Assembly (NCBI GenBank): GCA_017305715.1
Contig: JAFKKG010000025.1
Coordinates: 62,001 to 126,000 of the forward strand
DNA from: Hyphomicrobiales bacterium
Lineage (GTDB): Bacteria; Pseudomonadota; Alphaproteobacteria; Rhizobiales; Xanthobacteraceae
Direction: 5' to 3'
DNA: 64,000 bases
Made by a program: the position numbers and the translations under genes. Below the pieces are notes generated by a model, which was not told the DNA's origin, did no database searches, and saw only the letters and a program-made list of their open reading frames with translations. Positions 47,621-56,753 of this stretch are shown piece by piece. Each line of letters begins with the position of its first letter. Position 1 is the stretch's first letter.

Positions 47621-47980
47621 ATGTCACTGAAAGTTACAAATGCCCGGCGCAAGCAGCGTGTGAGGAATTCACTGCGCCGCTCCGCCAATGGACGTCCGCG
47701 TCTGTCGGTGTTCCGCTCGTCGAAGCACATCTACGCCCAGGTCATCGACGACCTGAAGGGCGAAACGCTGGCTTCCGCGTCCTCGCTGGAGAAGGCGATG
47801 CGCGAGAGCGGCAACACGGGTGCCAACATCGATGCGGCCAAGGCTGTCGGCAAGCTGCTGGCGGAACGCGCCGTGCAGAAGGGCGTCAAGGAAGTGGTGT
47901 TCGATCGCGGTCAGTATCTCTATCACGGGCGCGTCAAGGCGCTCGCGGATGCGGCCCGCGAAAGCGGATTGAGCTTCTAA
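47621..47980 (+). CDS. rplR: 50S ribosomal protein L18
   Basis: 119 residues. Arg-rich N-terminus ([13 protein letters not shown]), then [20 protein letters not shown] and the C-terminal [17 protein letters not shown]. 5S rRNA binding protein. Confidence 0.98.
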   Translation: MSLKVTNARRKQRVRNSLRRSANGRPRLSVFRSSKHIYAQVIDDLKGETLASASSLEKAMRESGNTGANIDAAKAVGKLLAERAVQKGVKEVVFDRGQYLYHGRVKALADAARESGLSF

Positions 47981-48041
47981 CAACCGGTTTTGAACGAAGA
48001 GAAGGACAGGGGCATCAGGCTCCCTGAGATTGGAAAACACC

Positions 48042-48617
48042 ATGGCAGGTGAACGCGAACGCGGCGGACGCGAACGGAGCAGGGATCGCGAAGAGCGCGA
48101 CAGCGAGTTCGTCGACAAGCTGGTCCACATCAATCGCGTGGCGAAGGTCGTCAAGGGCGGCAAGCGCTTCGGCTTTGCGGCGCTGGTGGTGATCGGCGAC
48201 CAGAAGGGTCGGGTCGGTTTCGGTCACGGCAAGGCGCGCGAAGTTCCCGAGGCGATCCGCAAGGCGACGGAATCGGCGAAGCGCAACCTGACGCGCGTGG
48301 CTCTGCGCGAAGGCCGCACGCTGCATCACGACATCGCCGGCCGTCATGGCGCCGGCCGCGTCTATCTGCGTGCAGCTCCGGCCGGTACCGGCATCATCGC
48401 CGGCGGCCCGATGCGCGCGGTGTTCGAGACGCTCGGCATCCAGGACGTGGTGGCCAAATCGATCGGTTCGTCGAACCCCTACAACATGGTTCGCGCAACC
48501 TTCGACGCGCTGAAGCATCAGGATTCGCCGCGTTCGGTGGCGGCACGCCGCAACATCAAGGTGTCCACGCTGCAATCGCGCCGCGTCGGTGGCGATGCCG
48601 AAGTGGTGGCTGAATAA
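48042..48617 (+). CDS. rpsE: 30S ribosomal protein S5
   Basis: 191 residues. The N-terminus is extended and Arg/Glu-rich ([19 protein letters not shown]), as in other alphaproteobacteria, followed by the core [17 protein letters not shown], where spectinomycin resistance arises in other species. The ATG at 48042 is preferred over an in-frame TTG at 48030. Confidence 0.98.
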   Translation: MAGERERGGRERSRDREERDSEFVDKLVHINRVAKVVKGGKRFGFAALVVIGDQKGRVGFGHGKAREVPEAIRKATESAKRNLTRVALREGRTLHHDIAGRHGAGRVYLRAAPAGTGIIAGGPMRAVFETLGIQDVVAKSIGSSNPYNMVRATFDALKHQDSPRSVAARRNIKVSTLQSRRVGGDAEVVAE

Positions 48618-48658
48618 ACAACCAGGCGCATCTTTCCGCGCTATTCGGAGTCAAGACG

Positions 48659-48853
48659 ATGGCCAAGGCCGCAAAGACGATCAAGGTCGAGCAGACCGGC
48701 AGCGCGATCCGCCGCCACCACTCGCAGCGTTCGACGCTGATCGGCCTCAAGCTCAACAAGATCGGCCGGGTTTCCGAGCTTCAGGATACGCCTGAGGTTC
48801 GCGGCATGATCAGCAAGGTTCAACATCTCGTCCGCGTCGTCGGCGAGAAGTAA
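48659..48853 (+). CDS. rpmD: 50S ribosomal protein L30
   Basis: 64 residues, [20 protein letters not shown], with the conserved [10 protein letters not shown] segment. Short form typical of bacteria. 16 bases before rplO. Confidence 0.97.
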   Translation: MAKAAKTIKVEQTGSAIRRHHSQRSTLIGLKLNKIGRVSELQDTPEVRGMISKVQHLVRVVGEK

Positions 48854-48869
48854 TTAAGGAGACAGGGCG

Positions 48870-49358
48870 ATGAAGCTCAGCGATATCGCCGACAATGCCG
48901 GCTCGCGCAAGAAGCGCATGCGCGTCGGCCGTGGCATCGGTTCAGGCAAGGGCAAGACGGCGGGCCGCGGCGGCAAGGGCCAGACCGCGCGTTCGGGCGT
49001 GCGCATCAAGGGCTTCGAGGGCGGCCAGATGCCGCTGCATCGGCGCCTGCCGAAGCGCGGCTTCAACAACATCTTCAAGCTCGACTTTGCCGAGATCAAC
49101 CTCGATCGCCTCCAGGAAGCGATCGATGCCAAGCTGGTCGACGCCAAGGAAACCGTCACCGCCGAATCGCTGGTGAAGGCCGGTGTGCTGCGGCGCGCCA
49201 AGGATGGCCTGCGGCTGCTCGGCCGCGGCGAAATCAAGGCCAAGCTCGCCATCGAGGTGCATGGCGCCTCGAAATCCGCGATCGCGGCGGTCGAAAAGGC
49301 CGGCGGTTCGGTGAAGGTGCTGGCTCCGGCCAAGAAGGAAGATGGCGAGGCGGCGTAA
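48870..49358 (+). CDS. rplO: 50S ribosomal protein L15
   Basis: 162 residues, with the Gly/Arg-rich N-terminal extension [20 protein letters not shown] and the conserved [17 protein letters not shown]. Late assembly protein. A 146-base spacer with a hairpin follows before secY. Confidence 0.98.
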   Translation: MKLSDIADNAGSRKKRMRVGRGIGSGKGKTAGRGGKGQTARSGVRIKGFEGGQMPLHRRLPKRGFNNIFKLDFAEINLDRLQEAIDAKLVDAKETVTAESLVKAGVLRRAKDGLRLLGRGEIKAKLAIEVHGASKSAIAAVEKAGGSVKVLAPAKKEDGEAA

Positions 49359-49368
49359 CATCTGCGTC

Positions 49369-49392
49369 ATTGCCCGCTGACCTGCGGGCAAT
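49369..49392 (+). promoter_or_regulatory. Hairpin in the rplO-secY spacer
   Basis: ATTGCCCGC at 49369-49377 pairs perfectly with GCGGGCAAT at 49384-49392 around a six-base loop, 10 bases after the rplO stop. No T-run, so probably an attenuation or processing element. Confidence 0.55.
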
Positions 49393-49504
49393 CCGCCGAT
49401 AGAACGATGGACTTATCGAAGCCGAGCACCAAATAATGTCCGGCGTCTGCTGACGGCTCCGCCCGGGGCTTAAGGCGTGAGGGGCGACGGGAGAAAGCCT
49501 AGAC

Positions 49505-50836
49505 ATGGTCTCAGCAGCAGAACAACTTGCGGCAAACCTCAATTTCTCTGCGCTCGGCAAGGCCGACGAACTGAAGAAGCGCATCTGGTTCACACTGGGT
49601 GCGCTGCTTGTTTATCGGCTCGGCACCTATATTCCGCTGCCCGGCATCGATCCCGCCATCTGGGACCAGGTGTTCAAGTCGCAGGCCGGCGGCATCCTCG
49701 GCATGTTCAACATGTTCGCCGGCGGCGGTATCAACCGCATGGCGATCTTCGCGCTGAACATCATGCCGTATATCTCGGCATCGATCATCATCCAGCTTCT
49801 GACCACCGTCTCCCCGCAGCTCGAAGCGCTGAAGAAGGAAGGCGAGGCCGGCCGCAAGACGCTGAACCAGTATACCCGCTATCTCACGGTGATTCTGGCC
49901 GCGTTCCAGTCCTACGGCATCGCCGTCGGCCTGCAGGGCGCCGGTAACGTCGTCAGCGAGCCCGGGCCGTTCTTCCTGATTTCGACCGCGGTCACCCTGA
50001 CCGGCGGCACCATGTTCCTGATGTGGCTCGGCGAGCAGATCACCTCGCGCGGCATCGGCAACGGTATTTCGCTGATCATCCTGTCCGGCATCGTCGCCGA
50101 ATTGCCCTCGGCGCTCGCCAACATGCTGGAACTTGGCCGTCAGGGCGCGCTGTCGACCGGCCTGATCCTGGTCGTGATCGTGATGGCGGTCGCCGTGATC
50201 GCCTTCATCGTGTTCATGGAACGCGCGCAGCGCCGGCTTCTGATCCAGTATCCGAAGCGCCAGGTCGGCAACAAGATGTTCGAGGGCCAGTCCTCGCATC
50301 TGCCGCTCAAGCTCAATACCTCCGGCGTGATCCCGCCGATCTTCGCCTCGTCGCTGCTGCTGCTGCCGACGACGGTCGCCAACTTCAACGCCGGCAAGGG
50401 CCCGGAATGGTTCCAGTGGCTCAACACCCAGCTCAGCCACGGTCGCCCGCTGTTCCTGTTCTGCTACCTCGCATTGATCGTGTTCTTCGCGTTCTTCTAC
50501 ACCGCGATCGTGTTCAACCCGACCGAGACCGCCGACAATCTGAAGAAGCATGGCGGCTTCATCCCCGGCATCCGCCCGGGCGAGCGCACCGCCGAATATA
50601 TCGATTACGTGCTCTCGCGCGTCACGGTGCTGGGCGCGGTCTATCTCGCCATCGTCTGTCTGATTCCCGAAATTCTGATTTCCTATGCCGCGGTGCCGTT
50701 CTACTTTGGCGGAACCTCGCTTCTGATCGTCGTCAGCGTGACGATGGATACGGTGGCGCAGGTGCAGGGCTATCTGCTCGCCCATCAGTACGAAGGGTTG
50801 ATCAGGAAATCCAAGCTCAAGGGCCGCCGCCGCTAG
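49505..50836 (+). CDS. secY: Protein translocase subunit SecY
   Basis: 443 residues with ten membrane segments. Landmarks are the plug and pore segment IPLPGIDPAIW, NMFAGGGINRMAIFALNIMPYISASII, LGEQITSRGIGNGISLII and the C-terminal cytosolic GGFIPGIRPGERTAEYI loop. Forms the SecYEG channel with the SecE encoded at 12926. It is followed by adk after 75 bases, the usual alphaproteobacterial order. Confidence 0.98.
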   Translation: MVSAAEQLAANLNFSALGKADELKKRIWFTLGALLVYRLGTYIPLPGIDPAIWDQVFKSQAGGILGMFNMFAGGGINRMAIFALNIMPYISASIIIQLLTTVSPQLEALKKEGEAGRKTLNQYTRYLTVILAAFQSYGIAVGLQGAGNVVSEPGPFFLISTAVTLTGGTMFLMWLGEQITSRGIGNGISLIILSGIVAELPSALANMLELGRQGALSTGLILVVIVMAVAVIAFIVFMERAQRRLLIQYPKRQVGNKMFEGQSSHLPLKLNTSGVIPPIFASSLLLLPTTVANFNAGKGPEWFQWLNTQLSHGRPLFLFCYLALIVFFAFFYTAIVFNPTETADNLKKHGGFIPGIRPGERTAEYIDYVLSRVTVLGAVYLAIVCLIPEILISYAAVPFYFGGTSLLIVVSVTMDTVAQVQGYLLAHQYEGLIRKSKLKGRRR

Positions 50837-50911
50837 GCGGGAAATTTCACGGTCTGAAATAACAGTCACAGGTGCGCGGGGTTCGCTCACCAAGCCGGGG
50901 GGCGAATTGTC

Positions 50912-51745
50912 ATGAGATTGATCCTTTTGGGACCGCCGGGTGCGGGCAAGGGGACCCAGGCGCAACGGCTGGTTCACAAGCACGGCATCGTTCAGCTCTC
51001 GACCGGCGAGATGTTGCGCGCCGCGGTCGCGGCGGGAACACCGATCGGCCTGCAAGCCAAGGAAGTCATGGCGAGCGGCGCGCTGGTGCCGGACGAAGTC
51101 GTGATCGGCATCATCTCCGACCGCCTCGACCAGCCGGACATGAAGAACGGTTTCATCCTCGACGGCTTCCCGCGCACGGTGCCGCAGGCCGCGGCGCTGG
51201 ATGAACTCCTGAAGAAGAAGCACATCAAGCTGGATGCGGTGGTCGAACTGCGCGTCAACGAAAGCGCGCTGCTCAATCGCGTCGAGACGCGGGTCGCCGA
51301 GATGCGGGCGCGGGGCGAGGAAGTGCGAATCGACGACACGCCCGAGGTGCTGTCGAAGCGCCTGGCGAGCTATCGGACCCTGACCGAGCCGCTGATTCAC
51401 TACTATTCGGAGCGCCGCAAGCTTTTGACCGTGGATGGCATGATGACCATCGAGCACGTCACGCGGGAAATTAACCGGATCCTGTCCGCGATCGGCGCGA
51501 CGGAACCCAAGGCGACGCCGAAGGCCGCGGCCACGGCGGGCGCCAGGAAGGCCGCCAAGCCAGCGGGCAAAAAGCCGGCCAAAACCGCCAAGAAGGCCGC
51601 CAAAGCCGCTCCCAAGGCCCGCAAAGCGGCCTCCAAGACGCCTAAGAGGGCGGCCAAGAAGGCCAAGAAGCCTGCCAAGAAGATGAGCAAAAAGACCGCC
51701 AAAAAGGCCGTGAAAAAGGTCACGAAAAAGCGAGCTAAACGTTAG
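50912..51745 (+). CDS. adk: Adenylate kinase with Lys/Ala-rich C-terminal tail
   Basis: 277 residues. The core (1 to about 198) is a short-LID adenylate kinase: P-loop GPPGAGKGT at 7-15, the AMP-binding [10 protein letters not shown] and DGFPRT segments, and a short LID ([11 protein letters not shown]) with no zinc cysteines. It interconverts ATP + AMP and two ADP. Residues 200-277 form an extra tail in which I count 29 lysines and 25 alanines out of 78 residues, with PAKK, AAKK and KKAV-like repeats resembling histone H1 or AlgP/Hc1-type bacterial DNA-binding tails. Most bacterial adenylate kinases are 180-220 residues long. The tail is in frame and GC3-biased, and no frameshift is apparent. 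It may bind nucleic acid or ribosomes; this is inference. Confidence 0.95.
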   Translation: MRLILLGPPGAGKGTQAQRLVHKHGIVQLSTGEMLRAAVAAGTPIGLQAKEVMASGALVPDEVVIGIISDRLDQPDMKNGFILDGFPRTVPQAAALDELLKKKHIKLDAVVELRVNESALLNRVETRVAEMRARGEEVRIDDTPEVLSKRLASYRTLTEPLIHYYSERRKLLTVDGMMTIEHVTREINRILSAIGATEPKATPKAAATAGARKAAKPAGKKPAKTAKKAAKAAPKARKAASKTPKRAAKKAKKPAKKMSKKTAKKAVKKVTKKRAKR

Positions 51746-51751
51746 AGACGG

Positions 51752-51780
51752 TTGACGAAACCGAGTTGAATCCTTTAATA
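51752..51780 (+). promoter_or_regulatory. Candidate promoter for rpsM-rpsK-rpoA-rplQ
   Basis: TTGACG at 51752-51757, a 17-base spacer and TTAATA at 51775-51780 (TAATAA with 18 bases). It begins seven bases after the adk stop and would give a leader of about 145 bases before the rpsM GTG. Confidence 0.55.
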
Positions 51781-51810
51781 AGCCCCGCATCCAAGTCGGA
51801 TAGTTTCAGA

Positions 51811-51849
51811 CGATGCCGGGCCCCGAGGAATCTGAGGGGACGGGCGTCG
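51811..51849 (+). promoter_or_regulatory. Structured leader before rpsM
   Basis: CGATGCC at 51811-51817 pairs with GGCGTCG at 51843-51849 (one wobble), and CCCC at 51821-51824 with GGGG at 51836-51839, separated by a small internal loop. It could be the autoregulatory leader of the alpha operon, although rpsD, the E. coli regulator, is absent here. Confidence 0.4.
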
Positions 51850-51930
51850 TGTTCGCGTTTGTGAACACCTGCCCGAGTTAGCAAAGAACATGGTCCGGTC
51901 CGCGAGGGATCGGCGACAGGAGAGAAGTCC

Positions 51931-52299
51931 GTGGCCCGTATTGCCGGCGTGAATATTCCAACCAACAAGCGCGTGCTGATCGCGCTCCAGTACATCCATG
52001 GCATCGGCCAGAAGAACGCCGCGGAGATCATCGAGAAGGTGAAGATCCCCGCCGAGCGTCGGGTCAGCCAGCTCAGCGACCAGGAAGTTCTGCAGATCCG
52101 CGAAGTCATCGACCGCGACTATCTGGTCGAGGGCGATCTTCGTCGTGAAGTCGGCATCAACATCAAGCGTCTGATGGACCTCGGCTGCTACCGCGGCCTG
52201 CGCCATCGCCGCGGCCTGCCGGTGCGCGGTCAGCGCACCCACACCAATGCGCGCACGCGCAAGGGCCCGGCCAAGTCGATCGCCGGCAAGAAGAAGTAA
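51931..52299 (+). CDS. rpsM: 30S ribosomal protein S13
   Basis: 122 residues from a GTG start with AGGAGAG upstream. [19 protein letters not shown], then [12 protein letters not shown] and the basic tail [19 protein letters not shown] that touches P-site tRNA. Forms 30S head bridges to the 50S subunit. The first gene of the alpha group. Confidence 0.98.
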   Translation: MARIAGVNIPTNKRVLIALQYIHGIGQKNAAEIIEKVKIPAERRVSQLSDQEVLQIREVIDRDYLVEGDLRREVGINIKRLMDLGCYRGLRHRRGLPVRGQRTHTNARTRKGPAKSIAGKKK

Positions 52300-52303
52300 A
52301 TTT

Positions 52304-52375
52304 GGCGAATTGTGAGTGGCGAATGGCGAGTAGGGGCAATCCTTACCATTCGCTATTCGGCATTCACTAGTCGCC
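52304..52375. repeat. GCGAAT-rich inverted repeat, copy 1 (rpsM-rpsK spacer)
   Basis: The left arm starting GGCGAATTGTGAGTGGCGAA at 52304 and the right arm ending CATTCACTAGTCGCC at 52375 match about 22 of 30 paired positions. The core GAGTGGCGAAT(G/A)GCGA recurs at 53979-53994, in another spacer of the same operon. Confidence 0.65.
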
Positions 52376-52433
52376 TCTTAGGTGTAGCCGCTGGCACTAC
52401 GGCGGCGTTTGAGATCACAGGAAAGGTTTTGGA

Positions 52434-52823
52434 ATGGGCAAGGAAGCCACCCGCATACGCCGCCGCGAACGCAAGAACATCGCCTCCGGCATCGCGCATG
52501 TGAATTCGTCGTTCAACAACACGACCATCACCATCACCGACGCGCAGGGCAACACCATTGCCTGGTCGTCGGCCGGCACGATGGGTTTCAAGGGTTCGCG
52601 CAAGTCGACCCCTTATGCCGCACAGGTCGCGGCGGAAGACGTTTCCAAGAAGGCGCAGGAACACGGCATGCGCACGCTGGAAGTGGAAGTAGCCGGCCCC
52701 GGTTCGGGCCGCGAGTCGGCGCTTCGTGCGCTGCAGGCGGCGGGCTTCACCGTCACATCGATCCGCGACGTGACGACGATCCCGCACAATGGCTGCCGTC
52801 CGCGCAAGCGCCGGCGGGTTTGA
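52434..52823 (+). CDS. rpsK: 30S ribosomal protein S11
   Basis: 129 residues. Conserved [40 protein letters not shown] and the C-terminal [16 protein letters not shown], where the asparagine-glycine can isomerise in other bacteria. A platform protein near the mRNA exit. Confidence 0.99.
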   Translation: MGKEATRIRRRERKNIASGIAHVNSSFNNTTITITDAQGNTIAWSSAGTMGFKGSRKSTPYAAQVAAEDVSKKAQEHGMRTLEVEVAGPGSGRESALRALQAAGFTVTSIRDVTTIPHNGCRPRKRRRV

Positions 52824-52937
52824 TATTCGATGGCGGGCGCACGTGTCGCCCGCGGTTGTTTTGGAATGGCAAGCGCGGACTGATCCGCGATCTCCAACGT
52901 CAGTTGCGGGCAATCGACTGGCCCAAAGGACTGACCC

Positions 52938-53969
52938 ATGGGTGACACAGTGACGATCCAGAAAAATTGGCAAGAACTCATTCGACCGAACAAGCTGCAG
53001 GTAACGCCGGGCACCGACGCGACCCGGTTCGCGACCGTCGTCGCCGAACCGCTCGAGCGCGGTTTCGGCCAGACGCTCGGTAACGCGCTGCGCCGCATCC
53101 TGTTGTCGTCGCTGCAGGGCGCCGCGGTGCAGTCGGTGCATATCGACGGTGTGCTGCACGAGTTCTCCTCGATCGCGGGCGTTCGCGAGGACGTCACCGA
53201 CATCGTGCTCAACATCAAGGACATCTCGATCAAGATGCAGGGCGAAGGCCCCAAGCGGATGGTCGTGAAGAAGCAGGGGCCGGGCGTCGTCACCGCCGGC
53301 GACATCCAGACCGTCGGCGATGTCGTGGTGCTCAACCCCGACCTGCAGCTCTGCACGCTGGACGAGGGCGCTGAAATCCGCATGGAATTCACCGTCGCCG
53401 CCGGCAAGGGCTACGTCGCCGCCGAGCGCAACCGTCCCGAGGACGCGCCGATCGGCCTGATCCCGGTCGACAGCCTGTTCTCCCCGGTCCGCAAGGTCTC
53501 CTACAAGGTCGAGAACACCCGCGAGGGCCAGATCCTCGACTACGACAAGCTGACCATGACGATCGAGACCAACGGCGCGATCACCCCGGATGACGCGGTG
53601 GCCTATGCCGCGCGCATCCTGCAGGATCAGCTCAACGTGTTCGTGAACTTCGAAGAGCCGCGCAAGGAAGTCGCGCAGGAGATCATCCCCGATCTCGCCT
53701 TCAACCCGGCGTTCCTCAAGAAGGTCGACGAACTCGAATTGTCGGTGCGTTCGGCAAACTGCCTGAAGAACGACAACATCGTCTACATCGGCGACCTCGT
53801 GCAGAAGTCGGAAGCGGAAATGCTGCGCACCCCGAACTTCGGCCGCAAGTCGCTGAACGAGATCAAGGAAGTGCTGGCCCAGATGGGTCTGCATCTCGGC
53901 ATGGAAGTGCCGGGCTGGCCGCCGGAGAACATCGACGAGCTCGCCAAGCGCTTCGAAGACCACTATTGA
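52938..53969 (+). CDS. rpoA: DNA-directed RNA polymerase subunit alpha
   Basis: 343 residues. The N-terminal dimerisation domain has [22 protein letters not shown] and the C-terminal DNA/activator-binding domain has [23 protein letters not shown] and [22 protein letters not shown]. Together with rpoB and rpoC of this window it makes the core enzyme. An inverted repeat follows the stop. Confidence 0.99.
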   Translation: MGDTVTIQKNWQELIRPNKLQVTPGTDATRFATVVAEPLERGFGQTLGNALRRILLSSLQGAAVQSVHIDGVLHEFSSIAGVREDVTDIVLNIKDISIKMQGEGPKRMVVKKQGPGVVTAGDIQTVGDVVVLNPDLQLCTLDEGAEIRMEFTVAAGKGYVAAERNRPEDAPIGLIPVDSLFSPVRKVSYKVENTREGQILDYDKLTMTIETNGAITPDDAVAYAARILQDQLNVFVNFEEPRKEVAQEIIPDLAFNPAFLKKVDELELSVRSANCLKNDNIVYIGDLVQKSEAEMLRTPNFGRKSLNEIKEVLAQMGLHLGMEVPGWPPENIDELAKRFEDHY

Positions 53970-53970
53970 G

Positions 53971-54040
53971 CGAATGGGGAGTGGCGAATAGCGAATGGAA
54001 AGAGAAACCATTTGCTACTCGCTATTCGCCACCCTGGGCG
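53971..54040. repeat. GCGAAT-rich inverted repeat, copy 2 (rpoA-rplQ spacer)
   Basis: GTGGCGAATAGCGA at 53981-53994 pairs perfectly with TCGCTATTCGCCAC at 54019-54032, and AATGG at 53994-53998 with CCATT at 54008-54012. The wording matches the repeat at 52304-52375, so both belong to one short repeat family. Confidence 0.7.
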
Positions 54041-54111
54041 AACGCAGGCAGCCCACCTGAGCATCACGTCCGACGAACCGTCGCGACAGACCGAGTATTG
54101 AGGAATTTCAC

Positions 54112-54528
54112 ATGCGTCACGGCAAGGTTCATCGCAAGCTCAACCGCACCGCCGAGCATCGGCGTGCCATGTTCGCCAACATGTGCGCGGCGCTGATCAA
54201 GCACGAGCAGATCGTCACCACGCTGCCGAAGGCCAAGGAGCTGCGCCCGATCGTCGAGAAGCTCGTCACCCTCGGCAAGAAGGGCGGTCTCGCGCTGCGC
54301 CGCCAGGCGATCTCCGAGATGCGCGACAAGGATCAGGTCAAGAAGCTGTTCGACGTGCTGGCGCCCCGCTACAAGGACCGTCAGGGCGGCTACACCCGCA
54401 TCATCAAGGCCGGCTTCCGCTACGGCGACAACGCGGCCATGGCCGTGATCGAATTCGTCGACCGCGACGTCGATGCCAAGGGCCAGGATTCCGGCCCGGT
54501 GCAGGAAAAGTCCGCCGAAGCGGCGTAA
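54112..54528 (+). CDS. rplQ: 50S ribosomal protein L17
   Basis: 138 residues, [20 protein letters not shown], with the conserved [20 protein letters not shown] and [17 protein letters not shown]. The C-terminus has a short acidic/Ser extension. It is the last gene of the ribosomal supercluster and a strong terminator follows. Confidence 0.98.
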   Translation: MRHGKVHRKLNRTAEHRRAMFANMCAALIKHEQIVTTLPKAKELRPIVEKLVTLGKKGGLALRRQAISEMRDKDQVKKLFDVLAPRYKDRQGGYTRIIKAGFRYGDNAAMAVIEFVDRDVDAKGQDSGPVQEKSAEAA

Positions 54529-54553
54529 GGTTCTCGAAAAATCGAGTTTCAAG

Positions 54554-54580
54554 AGCGGCGCCTTCGGGCGTCGCTTTTTT
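54554..54580 (+). terminator. Rho-independent terminator of the alpha operon
   Basis: AGCGGCGCC at 54554-54562 pairs with GGCGTCGCT at 54567-54575 (one wobble) around a very stable TTCG tetraloop, and six T residues follow. It ends the rpsL-rplQ supercluster. Confidence 0.92.
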
Positions 54581-54664
54581 ATTGGGCATCACCGGCAGGT
54601 GAGCAGCGGTTGCAGCCGGGCCTGCCGCTCCCGATATCTCCATCGTCCAATTTGGAGATATCTC

Positions 54665-55459
54665 ATGAACATCGATCTTTCAGGCAAGACGGCGCTGGTC
54701 ACAGGCTCGACGGCCGGCATCGGACACGCCATCGCCAAGGGCCTCGCAGTCACCGGTGCCAGTGTGGTGATCAACGGCCGCTCGCAAGGCAAGGTCGATA
54801 GCGCGGCCGCCGCCATCGCCAAGTCCGTGCCCGGCGCCAAGGTCCGCGGCGTGGCCGCCGATGTCTCGACCGCCGCGGGATGCAAGGCGTTGCTGGCCGC
54901 GCTGCCCGATGTCGATATCCTGATCAACAATGCCGGGATATTCGAACCGAAGGGCTTTTTCGATATTCCCGACGAGGACTGGAGCCGCTTCTACGAGGTC
55001 AACGTGATGTCGGGCGTGCGGCTGTCGCGCGCTTATATGCCCGGCATGCTGAAACGCAATTGGGGCCGCATCGTCTTCATCTCCTCGGAATCCGCGCTGA
55101 ACATTCCAAAGGAGATGATCCATTACGGCATGACCAAGACCGCGCAGCTCGCGGTCGCGCGGGGCCTCGCCGAACTGACCCGTGGCACCGCGGTCACGGT
55201 CAATTCGGTATTGCCGGGGCCGACGATGTCGGAAGGCGTCGAGACCTTTGTGAAGGATCTGGCGAAGCAGAACGGCCAATCCATCGCGGAAGCCGCGTCG
55301 AACTTCGTCAGGCAGCATCGCCCGAGCTCGCTGGTGCAGCGTTTTGCCAGCGTCGATGAAATCGCCAACATGGTGGTCTATGTCAGCTCGAAGGAAGCCT
55401 CCGTTACCAATGGCGCGGCGCTGCGCGCCGAGGGCGGCATCATCCAGACGATTGCGTGA
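54665..55459 (+). CDS. Short-chain dehydrogenase/reductase (SDR)
   Basis: A 264-residue classical SDR, MNIDLSGKTALVTGSTAGIG, with a GRSQ loop after beta-2 (NADP-type), DILINNAG, the serine in VFISSESALN and the catalytic YGMTK. The substrate loop has PGPTMSEGVE, and the C-terminus GGIIQTIA replaces the usual DGG strand by EGG. It follows the rplQ terminator after about 85 bases and is probably a separate transcript. Substrate unknown. Confidence 0.92.
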   Translation: MNIDLSGKTALVTGSTAGIGHAIAKGLAVTGASVVINGRSQGKVDSAAAAIAKSVPGAKVRGVAADVSTAAGCKALLAALPDVDILINNAGIFEPKGFFDIPDEDWSRFYEVNVMSGVRLSRAYMPGMLKRNWGRIVFISSESALNIPKEMIHYGMTKTAQLAVARGLAELTRGTAVTVNSVLPGPTMSEGVETFVKDLAKQNGQSIAEAASNFVRQHRPSSLVQRFASVDEIANMVVYVSSKEASVTNGAALRAEGGIIQTIA

Positions 55460-55518
55460 AATCGTGGAATCGTGGGGCGGGCAAAGCGAAAGCGTGCCCG
55501 GCACTCACGATCAGTTTC

Positions 55519-55593
55519 CGTCATTGCGAGAAGCGAAGCGACGAAGCAATCCATTTATCGGAGATGGATTGCTTCGCTTCGCTCGCAATGACG
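55519..55593. repeat. REP-like element
   Basis: CGTCATTGCGAG at 55519-55530 pairs with CTCGCAATGACG at 55582-55593. Inner arms CGAAGCAATCCAT and ATGGATTGCTTCG extend the stem to most of the 75 bases. It lies between convergent genes. The wording matches a REP family I recall in Bradyrhizobium. Confidence 0.75.
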
Positions 55594-55607
55594 AAGGTAG
55601 CGGCCGC

Positions 55608-56621
55608 CTACCAGCCCTCCAGCACGATCTTGCCACGCGACTTCCCGCTCTCCAGCAGCGCATGCGCGCGCTTGAGGTTGGCGGCGTTGATGGTGCCGAA
55701 GGTCTGGTCGAGCGTGGTGCGCAGCACGCCCTTGTCGAGGAGATCGGCGACGTCGTTGAGCAGCATGTGCTGGGCGATCATGTCCGGCGTCTGGAACGAC
55801 GAGCGCGTGAACATCGATTCCCAGTGCACCGAGATCGCTTTGCCCTTGAAGGCGCTCATGGTGAATTCCGGGGGATCGTCGATCAGGCCGAACTTGCCCT
55901 GCGGCGCCATGATGTCCGCGATCGCCTTGTAGTGCTGCTCGGTGTAGGTGAGGCTGGCGACCAGCCCGACCGGCGGCAGCTTCAGCTTTTCGATCTGTTC
56001 CTTCATCGGCTGGCCGTGATCGATCACGGCATGCGCGCCGAGATCGAGGCACCATTTTTGCGATTCCGGCCGGGTCGCGGTCGCAATCACCGTCAGCCCG
56101 GTGAGGCGGCGGGCGAGCTGGATCAGGATCGAACCGACGCCGCCGGCGCCTCCCGTGATGAGAAGCGTGCGCGGATCGACGCTCTTGCCCGGCACCGCGC
56201 CGAGCCGGTCGAACAGCAATTCCCAGGCGGTGATCGAGGTGAGGGGCAGGGCGGCGGCCTGCGCAAATGACAGCGACTTCGGCTTGCGACCGACGATGCG
56301 CTCGTCGACCAGGTGAAATTCCGAATTGGTGCCCTGGCGCAGGATCGAGCCGGCGTAGAACACTTCATCGCCCGGCTTGAACAGGGTGACATCGGGACCG
56401 ACGGCGTCGACGACGCCGGCCGCGTCATAGCCGAGGATTTTGGTCTCACCCTCCGGCGGGGCGGCGCGTTTGCGGACCTTGTAATCGACCGGGTTGGCCG
56501 AGATCGCCTTCACGGCGACCCTGACGTCGCGGCCTTTGGGTCCGGGTTTGGCGGCCTCGAAATCGATCAGCGAATTCGCGTCCTCGATAGGGAGCGATTT
56601 TTTGTATCCGACGGCCTTCAT
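55608..56621 (-). CDS. Zinc-type alcohol dehydrogenase-like quinone oxidoreductase
   Basis: A 337-residue medium-chain dehydrogenase/reductase. The N-terminal GroES-like domain has AISANPVDYKVRK and LGYDAAGVVDAVGP, and the NADP-binding loop is ITGGAGGVGSILIQLARR. The zinc-ligand cysteines of true alcohol dehydrogenases are absent, so it belongs to the quinone oxidoreductase/zinc-binding-dehydrogenase-like subfamily. It probably reduces quinones or reactive enones with NADPH. It is divergent from an HxlR-type regulator, a pairing known from QorR/YodB-like electrophile-sensing systems. Confidence 0.9.
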   Translation of the reverse strand: MKAVGYKKSLPIEDANSLIDFEAAKPGPKGRDVRVAVKAISANPVDYKVRKRAAPPEGETKILGYDAAGVVDAVGPDVTLFKPGDEVFYAGSILRQGTNSEFHLVDERIVGRKPKSLSFAQAAALPLTSITAWELLFDRLGAVPGKSVDPRTLLITGGAGGVGSILIQLARRLTGLTVIATATRPESQKWCLDLGAHAVIDHGQPMKEQIEKLKLPPVGLVASLTYTEQHYKAIADIMAPQGKFGLIDDPPEFTMSAFKGKAISVHWESMFTRSSFQTPDMIAQHMLLNDVADLLDKGVLRTTLDQTFGTINAANLKRAHALLESGKSRGKIVLEGW

Positions 56622-56686
56622 GGCTGCTGTCTCCTGCTGCCTTTGACGAATTGAGCCTACGTGTCGTGCTGGCGTTCATTTGGCAA

Positions 56687-56725
56687 GTACTGTAAATTCA
56701 GGGAACTAGTCCCTGTTTGTATACT
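56687..56725. promoter_or_regulatory. Candidate HxlR operator with promoter
   Basis: CAGGG at 56699-56703 and CCCTG at 56711-56715 are inverted arms around AACTAGT, flanked by GTACTGTAAA and TTTGTATAC segments that extend the dyad. TATACT at 56720-56725 could be the -10 element of the regulator gene. The 132-base divergent region has no other clear dyad. Confidence 0.5.
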
Positions 56726-56753
56726 ATTGGAAAATCACCCAGGAAAACGGCAA

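Noticed and set aside
51509-51742. Possible frameshift creating the Lys/Ala tail of adk
   Set aside because: The tail keeps the same frame and GC3 bias as the core up to the stop, and the alternative frames have no better continuation, so it is treated as real.
49511-51790. 759-codon minus-strand frame opposite secY and adk
   Set aside because: Shadow frame; includes Gly/Leu/Arg runs that are just the reverse reading of the Lys/Ala tail of adk.
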